From positions 1 through 17,766 of the forward strand of contig JWZX01003087.1 of the NCBI GenBank assembly GCA_001275005.1: 17,766 nucleotides of DNA, written 5' to 3'. Below are positions 1 to 6,815 of this stretch, piece by piece. Each line of letters opens with the position of its first letter. The stretch's first letter is position 1. The position numbers were made by a program, and so were the translations under genes. Origin of the DNA: Chrysochromulina tobinii (lineage: Eukaryota > Haptophyta > Prymnesiales > Chrysochromulinaceae). The notes under the pieces are model-generated. The model saw nothing but the letters and a program-made list of their open reading frames with translations. It searched no databases and was not told where the DNA came from.

Positions 1-111
1 TGCATGTGTCTCAGTTGAGGCCTGGCCTGTATTGTATTGTTTTGTCTTCACGGCTGTGCTGCTTACGTGTTGTGTGTATTAACATGAACAGGGCCCACAG
101 TCCAAACAGAC

Positions 112-1356
112 ATGTTCTCCACAGCGATATTCTTGCTCCTTCCTGGTGCTGCCGCCGCTGCGATACCCCGACGATCACTGTTCTCGCTCACCTCGGCCCT
201 CACCGCCAGACAACGCTTCCCTGCACCGACGGCAATGGCGTTCATTGAAACACAACCCTCGGTGCGCTTTTCTTTGCGGTCCTTGAACATTTCCGGTGCG
301 TCGGTGCCCGTGGCTTGCTGGACGCCGGCCGCTCTAGCAGGCGCTGATGCGTCTTCGGCCACGGAATATCCGTACGCCGTTGACATCGGCCGCATTGCCG
401 CACGGCTTCGCGTCGGCTGGCTCTCTTGGCTACCGCGTGTCAACCTCCCGTTGCCGTGTGGCACAGCTCCACTGGACGGCCTGCCCACAAGCTGCGCTGC
501 ACGGCAAGGCGACGCCATCATCTTCGCGCACGGGTTCCTCGGCTCGGCGTACGACTGCGCGCACATATGCGAGGCGCTCGCGAGTGACGGCTTCCTTGTG
601 TGTGCGCCCGAGATGCCAGAATCCCTCGCGGCGAGCTACAAGCCGCCCGAGAGCGGCATCACTCGCGAGGAGATCATCGCCGCTTCGCGCGAGCTCTTTG
701 GCAGCCAGGCGCGACGATGGGGCATCTTCGGCCACTCGGCCGGCGCCGGATCCGCGCCCTACCAGCGTGGCAGCTTCCCCTTGGGACGTCTCGGCCTCTG
801 TGGCTATCGGGGCGGCGTCGAGACTTCGGACCCCGTCTTCCTGATCGCGAGCGACGGCGATGGCTGCAATCGCTTCCAGCAGTTCAGCCTACGTCAGATT
901 CTTGCGGCCGAGGCTCGCGCAGGCACCAAGACGAAGCTCTTCCGCAGCCTCGACGACGCCTACGCGACTCCTCGCGCGAACGCGAACCCGAGGCGCGGCG
1001 CCTTTATCTTCAGCGCGCCTGAGGCATCCGAGAGGTCCGAGCTTGAGCGCGCCCGGGATGATCTTCGCGCCCAGAGGCTCCTCACCAGAGGCGCCAGGGG
1101 TGCCGTGGCGGTCGCGTCGGAGGAGCCGCTGGCCGCGCCCTCGTCGCCACCGCTGCCGTGCCACACCTCTTTCCTGTGGAGCGCGTCCAACAATGCGCTT
1201 GTCTCCCTCCTGGCGCCCCTGCTACCGCTCGCCCAGGCCTTGGGGCTCTTCGTGCTCGATTTCGACGTCTTCTTGCGCAATCGAGACAGCGAGGCGACGG
1301 CGGCGAGAACGGCGCCTGCGGTGCGCCGGTTCTTCCTTGTCGGCAGCGGCCGTTGA
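112..1356 (+). CDS. Gene A: PAF-acetylhydrolase/chlorophyllase-like alpha/beta hydrolase
   Basis: A 414-residue serine hydrolase of the alpha/beta fold, nearest by eye to the platelet-activating-factor acetylhydrolase/chlorophyllase group. These enzymes cleave ester bonds in lipids or lipid-like molecules; the substrate here is unknown. HGF near residue 140 fits the oxyanion-hole strand. GHSAG places the nucleophile at Ser209. IASDGDG supplies Asp248 or Asp250, and CHTSFLW supplies His351, so a complete triad is present. The last 60 residues hold a hydrophobic helix and FDVFLRNRDSEATA. Residues 4-17 are hydrophobic and Ala-rich, followed by an Arg/Ser-rich stretch. This could be a signal peptide or a bipartite plastid presequence, which would put the enzyme in ER or plastid. 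An in-frame ATG at 235 (Met42) has G at -3 and +4 and would remove that presequence. The family call is fairly sure; location and substrate are inference. Confidence 0.82.
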   Translation: MFSTAIFLLLPGAAAAAIPRRSLFSLTSALTARQRFPAPTAMAFIETQPSVRFSLRSLNISGASVPVACWTPAALAGADASSATEYPYAVDIGRIAARLRVGWLSWLPRVNLPLPCGTAPLDGLPTSCAARQGDAIIFAHGFLGSAYDCAHICEALASDGFLVCAPEMPESLAASYKPPESGITREEIIAASRELFGSQARRWGIFGHSAGAGSAPYQRGSFPLGRLGLCGYRGGVETSDPVFLIASDGDGCNRFQQFSLRQILAAEARAGTKTKLFRSLDDAYATPRANANPRRGAFIFSAPEASERSELERARDDLRAQRLLTRGARGAVAVASEEPLAAPSSPPLPCHTSFLWSASNNALVSLLAPLLPLAQALGLFVLDFDVFLRNRDSEATAARTAPAVRRFFLVGSGR

Positions 1357-1504
1357 CGTACGAATAACATTGATCACTGCCTTTATTCTCTGGTGAGGAG
1401 CTGAGAGACGTACGTACCGGTCACATCAGTGGGGTCGCAAATCATTTTTCATCGTAGAGCTGCATCGAAGTATAACTGTATAAGAACTTTAGAAGAGCTC
1501 TAGG

Positions 1505-1596
1505 CACGTGAGGTGACACGAGGCGCCGCGGGAGACCTGTCACCTGTGATGACACACGGGATCAGAATACAGAAGCGCTCGTCGTACCGGCACGTG
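1505..1596. promoter_or_regulatory. Pair of CACGTG boxes with an inverted repeat, upstream of gene B
   Basis: CACGTG occurs at 1505-1510 and again at 1591-1596, both followed by AG. This is the core bound by bHLH and bZIP factors (G-box/E-box) in plants and algae. Between them lies the inverted repeat AGGTGACA/TGTCACCT. The TATA-like bases at 1471-1484 lie just upstream. The motifs are certain; their function is a guess. Confidence 0.3.
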
Positions 1597-1708
1597 AGCG
1601 GTTTCGGTCGTCGTGCGTGCGATTCCGTGCGGGTGCGTTGGTGGGTTGGGATGGTTGTGAGGTTCGTCTGTGTGATCAGTGTGCCCGTGTGCGTCCGTGC
1701 GCCCCGTG

Positions 1709-1849
1709 TGTGTCCCGTGTCCAGGCTCCCCCGGTGTTTTTTTACAGGTACCGGGTCTTGTGTCCCGTGTGTGTCCCGGCTCCCCCCGGTGTCTTTTTAC
1801 CGGGTCTCGTGTGTCCGGCTCCCCCCGGTGTTTTTGAACAGGAGCCGGG
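1709..1849 (+). repeat. Polypyrimidine tandem repeat with potential hairpin in leader of gene B
   Basis: The core GGCTCCCCCCGGTGT plus a T-run recurs three times, at about 1724-1744, 1778-1798 and 1817-1835, joined by TGTGTCCCGTG-type spacers. The first and third copies run into ACAG (1744-1747 and 1838-1841), so each resembles a 3' splice site. GGAGCCGGG at 1841-1849 is the exact reverse complement of CCCGGCTCC at 1775-1783, and its first eight bases also match CCGGCTCC at 1815-1822. Two alternative stem-loops are therefore possible. The whole block ends about 85 bases before the start codon of gene B. Confidence 0.6.
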
Positions 1850-1934
1850 AACGTGAGAAGTTTGCATCTTTGCAAAACGAATTCGTCCAAAACAAAGTGC
1901 ACAGTCTTCGTGCGCTCCCGTGCCGTGACCGACC

Positions 1935-2373
1935 ATGATGGCCTTATTTGCTCGGACAGCGGAAGTTGCCCGTCGTCAAGCGGACGTAGCCCTTGGCAGG
2001 AAGCGCGTCTCCTTCTCCGACGTGATTACCTTCATCGAGCCGGCGCCTCCACGCACGCCAATCCCTCGCTCGATGGCGGGGTGGGAAGCTCGCGGCGGCG
2101 CGGGGGGCGTGGGAAAGGTTGAGCAGACGCGGACGCCCCGCGCAAGCGCGGACGTCACAAACAACGCCGCTGTTGCCAAGATGCGTGAGACTTTGTCAAA
2201 TGAGCCCAGTCCCCGACTCAAGCAGCGAGCGCGGACACCCCGCGCTCCAGTGGGCCGCGTACCAGTAGATGACGATGAGCCTGGGTCATCTTCGCAGGCG
2301 ATCGAGCGATGGAACCAGCACCTCCGATCATTAGACCCAGAACTTTCGGAGAGATTGTGCGACGAACTCAGCT

Positions 2374-2404
<31 letters not shown>

Positions 2405-2936
2405 AGCATCAGCAGTGTCATCAGTCCCCGACTTAGTCAGCCCGGGAGTACTGAGCGCTGCCGACGAAGAGGATCTCCCGACGGGTCGGGAGCCGGAGCC
2501 CAGTGAGCGACCCAGCTCACCAGCCCCCCCCGCGCGCTCCGCGGGGCGCCACTCCCATCGCAGTGTAAAGGGGCGCACACCGCGTGCGAAGACCGAGCGG
2601 ACCCCTCGGCATCCTTCAGGCTCCAAGCTCGCGCCGGCCACAGTGGATCGGGGCACATTGCATGGTCGCAGCAAGGTTGGCGCTGCCATACCGGTGGATG
2701 TGGCGCCAGGGCTACCGCAGCCGGCAGGGAGCATCCCGGCGCGAGCACCAAGCCCGTCGGGCGGCGCCCACTCACCGGCGGCGGGCTCGAGCTTATTACC
2801 CGGGACGACGCATTCTCTGATTGAAGCTCAGGCGTGGGTATACGGAGGGAGGAGCGCCAGCGCTCGGTACGGCTACGAGCTCTATGGCAAGAGCACCACC
2901 GCCCACGACTTGAGCTCACCAGAGCTCTTGTGCTGA
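1935..2936 (+). CDS. Gene B: disordered PP1-docking protein with RTPR repeats
   Basis: A 333-residue protein with no globular domain that I recognise. Residues 22-30 read RKRVSFSDV. RVSF at 24-27, after basic residues, is the canonical RVxF motif by which regulatory subunits dock on protein phosphatase 1. The Ser at the variable position is a plausible phospho-switch. The rest is Pro/Ser/Arg-rich and almost certainly disordered. It has four RTPR tetrapeptides plus RTPIPR, typical of proline-directed (CDK/MAPK) sites, and an Asp/Glu patch around residue 114. A Ser/Ala run near 147-160 is encoded by a trinucleotide repeat. The end is more ordered-looking, Tyr-rich, and closes in SSPELLC. The start is the first of two consecutive ATGs after ACC, a good Kozak context. 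It converges with gene C. A role as PP1 regulatory or scaffolding subunit is inferred from the motif; no family homology is claimed. Confidence 0.7.
2373..2408 (+). repeat. Trinucleotide microsatellite (TCA)n-(GCA)n inside gene B
   Basis: A run of TCA units (2373-2393) passes into GCA units (about 2391-2408). It encodes consecutive Ser then Ala residues. Such in-frame trinucleotide runs vary in length between strains by slippage, here without breaking the frame. Confidence 0.85.
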
Positions 2937-3335
2937 GACTCCTTTTGCAGCGCGCTGATGCGATGGATCGGGGATGGGGCGGGTTTTAAAGAGACTTCCA
3001 AGTGGCCGTGCGTAATTTCGCTGGCCCGGGTCGCTTTTTACCGCGCGTGTCACCGTTCCGCCGTCTCTTCAAATCCTTATGAAATCCATGCGCGTGCCGA
3101 ATACTCAGGATTCTTGCCTCCAGCCGAGCATTTCAAACGGTTACGTTGCGTTGGGCGTTGTTACGCTACCGCGGCCCGGGTCGGGTCGGGTCGGGTCCCG
3201 AGGCCAGGCTGGGCGCGGGCCCGGCCGGCGGCCAGGACAGCCATCGCGTGCGAATACGACAGTCGACACCGCGAGAGCAGAGCTTGACTCATGCGTGCCC
3301 TCTATCGTCAGGGTGTGCTGACCTTTTCTCTATCA
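2937..3335. other. Convergent spacer between genes B and C
   Basis: Genes B (+) and C (-) point at each other, so these 399 bases are shared 3' flank. I see no gene. Contents are a T-rich patch near 3036-3040, the G-rich motif at 3178-3195 and the 28-base duplication that begins at 3300. No conserved RNA was recognised. Confidence 0.5.
3178..3195 (+). other. Four-tract G-quadruplex motif
   Basis: Four GGG tracts are separated by TC each time, giving a perfect minimal G-quadruplex consensus with two-base loops. It is flanked by CCC on both sides, so a hairpin competes with the quadruplex. It lies between convergent genes, where such structures could pause transcription from gene B on this strand; that role is inference. 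Confidence 0.55.
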
Positions 3336-3355
3336 TCAGGGTGTGTTGACCTTAC
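3300..3355 (-). repeat. 28-base tandem duplication spanning the stop codon of gene C
   Basis: Two adjacent 28-base units, 3300-3327 and 3328-3355, match at 24 of 28 positions. The second unit contains the last codons and TGA stop (3336-3338) of gene C. The first lies just beyond, in the 3' untranslated region, and keeps a decayed copy of the same ending, reading KVSTP-stop instead of KVNTP-stop. The unit length is not a multiple of three, so the copies are not in the same frame. Confidence 0.85.
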
Positions 3356-4472
3356 TTTCGGCATGCCTCATAGCGCCCGCGCCATAGCGCGCCTCAAACT
3401 TGGCGATTTCTTCCTCAATTGACTTTGCCTCGCTCTGATCGGTCATGTCGGCTGCTTCGCCGCGCTCACGTGCGCGTGTGTACTCGGCCTTATCAAAGTA
3501 CCAGAGCGTGATCGCGAGCCGGTCCGCGTGCGCCGCCAGCACCTCGTGCGGCACGCGGTAGTCCGCAAAGAAGAGCAGTAACCGATCGAAGAGGGGTTGC
3601 ACGTCGGCAACCGCAGGCTGACCTTTCGGCGCGTAAGGCGCGAAGACGCGCAGCTCGCCACCATCGAGTGGCGCCCAGCCCTCGTTGAGGTAGATGATCG
3701 CCGTGAGCCGCCGGCCGTTGCATCGCTCGCCGCGGCCCGAGTCGCATGAGTTGTCGCAGTGGCGAATGTAGCGAGCGCCGGCGCCGGGGTAGCAGGCGAT
3801 CATGGCCTTGGAGCGTGAGGCTATATGGGCAAGCAGCGGCACGCGCTCGCCCAGCTGAGCGATCAGCGTGTCAGCCTTTTGCAGATACTTGGCCAGCGTG
3901 CCGTGCGGCCACAGGCCGGCCTCCTCGCCGTCGAACCAGCCAACCAGATCGCCACGCACGGCAGTGTGCGTGTACGTTAGCATCGACCCGTTGCGCCCGC
4001 CTGCGAGCTTCGAGAGCTGCAGCCGGCCAGCGGCACGCACGCCGGCGACCTCGTCTCGCAGCGCGCCCGCGAACGTACGGCCGAGCAAGCCGTCGAGCAC
4101 GCAGAAATTATTGGCCGACAGCTCTGCTGCCATGCCATCAAGGGCCTCGTCTGTGATCCACCACCAGAAGCGCTCAGGGTCAGCGCCGCTCAACCGTGCC
4201 GCGGCCTCGATCGTTTTCATGGGCTCGCGCATGGTGGCGAGAGGCGGCACGTTTGCGGCGCGCTCGGCAAAGGCCCAGTCGCTCTGGCCCGTACTGCGTC
4301 GCACGAGCACGAGCGAGGCCTGGTCTCGCTTCAAGAGATCGCCGGTTGTGAAGAGCCGCGTGCTCGATACGATGCCACCGCTGCTGCTGCTGCCGCCGCC
4401 GCAGGCCGTGGGGGGCTCGGGCTGTGGTGCGTTTGAGGGTTTACCGGCCTTGCTTCTCGACTGCTTGCCCAT
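3336..4472 (-). CDS. Gene C: EGLN/PhyA-type prolyl 4-hydroxylase (2-oxoglutarate/Fe(II) dioxygenase)
   Basis: A 378-residue enzyme closely resembling animal EGLN/PHD oxygen sensors and the Skp1 hydroxylases of protists. The family hydroxylates proline using O2, Fe(II) and 2-oxoglutarate. Iron ligands are His238 and Asp240 (RHCDN) and His309 (PHEV). Arg318 (DRLAIT) binds 2-oxoglutarate, nine residues after the last His as in human PHD2. Tyr228 in ACYPG sits ten residues before the first His, matching PHD2 Tyr303. RGDLVGWFDGEEAG, IYLNEGW and ITLWYFD are further signatures. No MYND zinc finger is present; the first 60 residues are low-complexity with a Ser/Gly run. The frame extends upstream to 4508 only through a GTG codon, so I take the first ATG (4472), with G at +4. 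It is divergent from gene D across 330 bases. Substrate unknown: Skp1 is the best precedent in protists, and HIF is not expected. Confidence 0.9.
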   Translation of the reverse strand: MGKQSRSKAGKPSNAPQPEPPTACGGGSSSSGGIVSSTRLFTTGDLLKRDQASLVLVRRSTGQSDWAFAERAANVPPLATMREPMKTIEAAARLSGADPERFWWWITDEALDGMAAELSANNFCVLDGLLGRTFAGALRDEVAGVRAAGRLQLSKLAGGRNGSMLTYTHTAVRGDLVGWFDGEEAGLWPHGTLAKYLQKADTLIAQLGERVPLLAHIASRSKAMIACYPGAGARYIRHCDNSCDSGRGERCNGRRLTAIIYLNEGWAPLDGGELRVFAPYAPKGQPAVADVQPLFDRLLLFFADYRVPHEVLAAHADRLAITLWYFDKAEYTRARERGEAADMTDQSEAKSIEEEIAKFEARYGAGAMRHAESKVNTP

Positions 4473-4802
4473 GCGTTCGCGGCCTTGTATGCCGTCCCTG
4501 CCCCACACTTTCCTCGACGCGGCGGCACAAAATGTGTCGCCCAGCCTGCACCTAGACCTCTCCTCTCATTCACAAGTGAAGTGAAGAGACAAGCGAAGCG
4601 GCATTGCCCGAGCGTCAAACAGCGTGCTGTGGGGAAAGAGAGGTGTTTACTAGTACTCGACAGGCCTCCCGGCACTCAAACTCCACTCGCGAGGTCGTTC
4701 CTCTTGATAAAATGCCTCCTCTTGGGCTTGTAAAGGTGGTCCATACTACCGAGGACCGAATGCGCGCAAAGGCCGCGCATACAACCTTCCAGTTCTCCCT
4801 CG
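4473..4802. promoter_or_regulatory. Divergent promoter region between genes C and D
   Basis: These 330 bases separate the start codons of two head-to-head genes and must hold both promoters and leaders. I see no strong TATA box. An upstream ATG at 4712 opens a reading frame to 4840 that overlaps the start of gene D in another frame; if transcribed, it would lower translation of D. CATTCACAAGTGAAGTGAAG (about 4568-4587) is a short imperfect repeat of unknown meaning. Confidence 0.45.
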
Positions 4803-6191
4803 ATGTGTCCGACTCCAGAAGGCCTTGCAACCGTGCCTGAGCAGATCCGCTTGGCGCTCAAGGCCAATAAGGGGCGGGTAATCGACTTCTTCCAAAGCAT
4901 GGACGACGATGGGTCTGGAACCATTTCAAGAAAAGAGTTCATCCTCGAGCTGTCGGAACTCGGGCTGTCGGACTATCAGGAACAAGTCGCCCAAGTGTTC
5001 GATTACCTGGATGGCAACGGTTCGGGCTCCCTTGACTATACAGAGCTCTCGGCCATGTTGAGGGGCAGTAAGCCCCTTCCGGTGTGTGGACGCAAGACTC
5101 AAAAGGAGGCGGAATGGTGGCTGCGCAAAGTACCAGAGGATGTTAGGCAAGTGAGCTCGCCATACTTGCCGGTCGTGATCCCGTCCAATATCTCGTCCAA
5201 TAGGAGGCTTCAAGGTGGGTCCATCCACGCGTGGCAGTTCACTCCTGAGGTCTTCGTCGGCACGAATCGGTGCTCGAGCAAGCTGGCGATCATCATGCAC
5301 GCCGCACACGCGTCCACAATGCTCAGTCAGCCGACGCCAGGCGGCAGAGTCCTTTTCCCATCGAGTGTGCTACGCTCAGACTTTGTGCAGCGGCATCTCG
5401 TGAGCGAGGGCTATGGCGTCTTGGCCTTCGAGGCGCATGCCTTCGGCGCCGCTTGGGACGAAGCCGGAGAGGGTGCCACAGCGGCTCTGCTTACAGTCTT
5501 CGAGTACGTCTCCAGGCATGTCCAGCTGCGCTATTGCCGCGTGGCCGTGTTTGCATCCGGCGTTGGCGCAACGGCCGCTCTGGTCGCCTCTAGCAGGGTT
5601 CCCGTCCTATTTGAGCAGAGGCTGAAACTCGTCTGCGCTTACGAGCCTGCTCTCGAGCGTACTAGCTGCGGAATGTGGGGCGAAGGCTCAAGAGCGCTCG
5701 ATGATGGATCTCTGCCCGTCATGGAGGATAAGACCGCCGAGCAACTCGAAGCTGAGCTGTTGAGTCAGTGTGTCCCTCGGCTCCATATGACCGTCTTGCT
5801 CGTGTCACCCATGGCAGAGGCGCTTAAGCTGCCAAAGTGGCACGCCCTGCACAAGCTGCTCCTCGCAAACAACCAGGCGTGCGAGGTGCTCCTGCACCCG
5901 AGGTCGGCATCAGACGACATCGAGTACTTCAGCGAGCAGCCAACCATGCTCGTCAAACACCTTCAGGCACACATGGGCGGCAATGGGGACCTCTACGAGC
6001 AGGTCGTGCTCCACTCACCAAGGTCCCCGAGGCCTTCTCCGCGGCAGACGCGTCCCAAGTCACCTCGGAACACGCAGCTGCCCACCCTCTCGCCGCGGGC
6101 GCCTTCGCGCCGGCCCGCGAACTCGCCTCGTAAGCCTAAACCTCGCAACACGCCGCTGCCCACCCTCTCGCCCCGTGTGCGAATCGGGTGA
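4803..6191 (+). CDS. Gene D: EF-hand pair fused to alpha/beta-hydrolase-like domain (probable pseudoenzyme)
   Basis: A 462-residue protein in three parts. Residues 17-86 form an EF-hand pair with intact 12-residue loops at 34-45 (DDDGSGTISRKE) and 70-81 (DGNGSGSLDYTE), so it should bind calcium. Residues about 125-400 look like an alpha/beta hydrolase of dienelactone-hydrolase type: a strand LAIIMHAAH, then VLAFEAHAFG, then the nucleophile-elbow strand. The elbow reads ASGVG (251-255), putting Gly253 where the catalytic Ser or Cys belongs. No clear catalytic His follows. The last 60 residues are basic and Pro/Ser-rich with repeated SPR and two copies of PRNTxLPTLSPR. I infer a calcium-responsive, non-catalytic or altered-chemistry protein. 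The ATG is the first in frame with the EF-hands. The EF-hand call is secure; the hydrolase fold is moderately sure. Confidence 0.78.
   Translation: MCPTPEGLATVPEQIRLALKANKGRVIDFFQSMDDDGSGTISRKEFILELSELGLSDYQEQVAQVFDYLDGNGSGSLDYTELSAMLRGSKPLPVCGRKTQKEAEWWLRKVPEDVRQVSSPYLPVVIPSNISSNRRLQGGSIHAWQFTPEVFVGTNRCSSKLAIIMHAAHASTMLSQPTPGGRVLFPSSVLRSDFVQRHLVSEGYGVLAFEAHAFGAAWDEAGEGATAALLTVFEYVSRHVQLRYCRVAVFASGVGATAALVASSRVPVLFEQRLKLVCAYEPALERTSCGMWGEGSRALDDGSLPVMEDKTAEQLEAELLSQCVPRLHMTVLLVSPMAEALKLPKWHALHKLLLANNQACEVLLHPRSASDDIEYFSEQPTMLVKHLQAHMGGNGDLYEQVVLHSPRSPRPSPRQTRPKSPRNTQLPTLSPRAPSRRPANSPRKPKPRNTPLPTLSPRVRIG
6063..6176 (+). repeat. 78-base imperfect direct repeat in the tail of gene D
   Basis: Two near-identical 36-base segments, 6063-6098 and 6141-6176, start 78 bases (26 codons) apart. 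They encode PRNTQLPTLSPR and PRNTPLPTLSPR. The repeat lies in the basic, disordered C-terminal tail and duplicates proline-directed phosphorylation sites. Confidence 0.8.
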
Positions 6192-6815
6192 ACCGTGAAG
6201 CTAAGGTTGGTATCTGGTAGGTATCTGGCTGGAGAATCTTGCTGGCGACATTGGAGGTGATGACGCAGGCTGGCAGGCGAGAAACGTGGAATGCGACCAC
6301 GGAGGAAGTTGACGACGAAGAGACTTCGTACCGTACCGTACTAGGTCCGGGGGCCGGCAGCAGCGCATGGGCCAGCGCATGATCGGGCAAAGACCGGGTC
6401 CGCGGCCGCGCGGGTCCGTGCTCGACCCCGTGCCGCCGTACGACATCGTGGTATAGCGTGAATAGGCAAAAGCGTCGCAGGCGCGGCAGGATATAGTATT
6501 ATATAGACTTCTATACGTCCCGTCCTATGGAAAGCGAAGGTCCTATCGCTCCTCCTCCTAACACCCCGAATACGCAAGAGTTTATCGGAACGCTCACGCT
6601 ACATGGCGAGCGAACCGAGCGTCCGCGGCAAAATATAACCATCCGATAAACCATCGGACGAATGCCCGGATCGATAACAGCTTCACGTTATCTGACACCA
6701 CTGTACCCACGTTATCTGACACCACTGTCCGTGACAGCTTGGGAGCAAAGTATTCCTGTGGAGTTGATACCTGTGCACATGTTGAGCAACCCTCGGCCGA
6801 GCGTGCACACGGGGC
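6192..6815. other. Convergent spacer between genes D and E with AT-rich island
   Basis: This is 624 bases of shared 3' flank with no convincing gene. Around 6487-6516 an AT-rich island (GGATATAGTATTATATAGAC) stands out from GC-rich surroundings. It precedes an ATG at 6527 opening a 40-codon frame ending in TAA at 6649, unlike the TGA used by all other genes here. TTTATCGGA (6581-6589) is the reverse complement of TCCGATAAA (6642-6650). A short perfect stem, TCCGAT/ATCGGA, occupies 6642-6658. A 24-base tandem repeat follows at 6684-6730. These could mark a small non-coding transcript, but I cannot show one. Confidence 0.4.
6684..6730 (+). repeat. 24-base tandem repeat, two copies
   Basis: CACGTTATCTGACACCACTG followed by TACC occurs at 6684-6707 and again, nearly exactly, at 6708-6730. 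It lies in the spacer about 90 bases beyond the stop codon of gene E. No function is apparent. Confidence 0.85.

Larger units (their letters stand above)
1357..1934. other. Spacer between A and B: 3' region of A and leader/promoter of B
   Basis: I see no convincing gene in these 578 bases. The left part is 3' flank of gene A. TATA-like TATAA (1471) and TATAAG (1479) are followed by two CACGTG boxes at 1505-1510 and 1591-1596. An 8-base inverted repeat, AGGTGACA (1511-1518) and TGTCACCT (1538-1545), encloses 19 bases. Downstream come a GT-rich stretch and the polypyrimidine tandem repeat listed separately. The regulatory reading is inferred from position and motif only. Confidence 0.5.

Noticed and set aside
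1540-1902. 120-codon minus-strand frame rich in His, Thr and Pro
   Set aside because: It is just the translation of the GT-rich and polypyrimidine repeats; no domain.
3136-3143. AACGGTTA shared with 13675-13682 as a mitosis-specific MYB element
   Set aside because: One copy lies between gene ends rather than in a promoter, and an 8-base match is expected by chance at this scale.
4473-4508. Extension of gene C to 4508
   Set aside because: The upstream start is GTG; the ATG at 4472 is the first acceptable start for a nuclear gene.
6527-6649. 40-codon frame as a real gene
   Set aside because: Too short, TAA stop unlike the neighbours and no recognisable motif; kept only as part of the AT-rich island finding.
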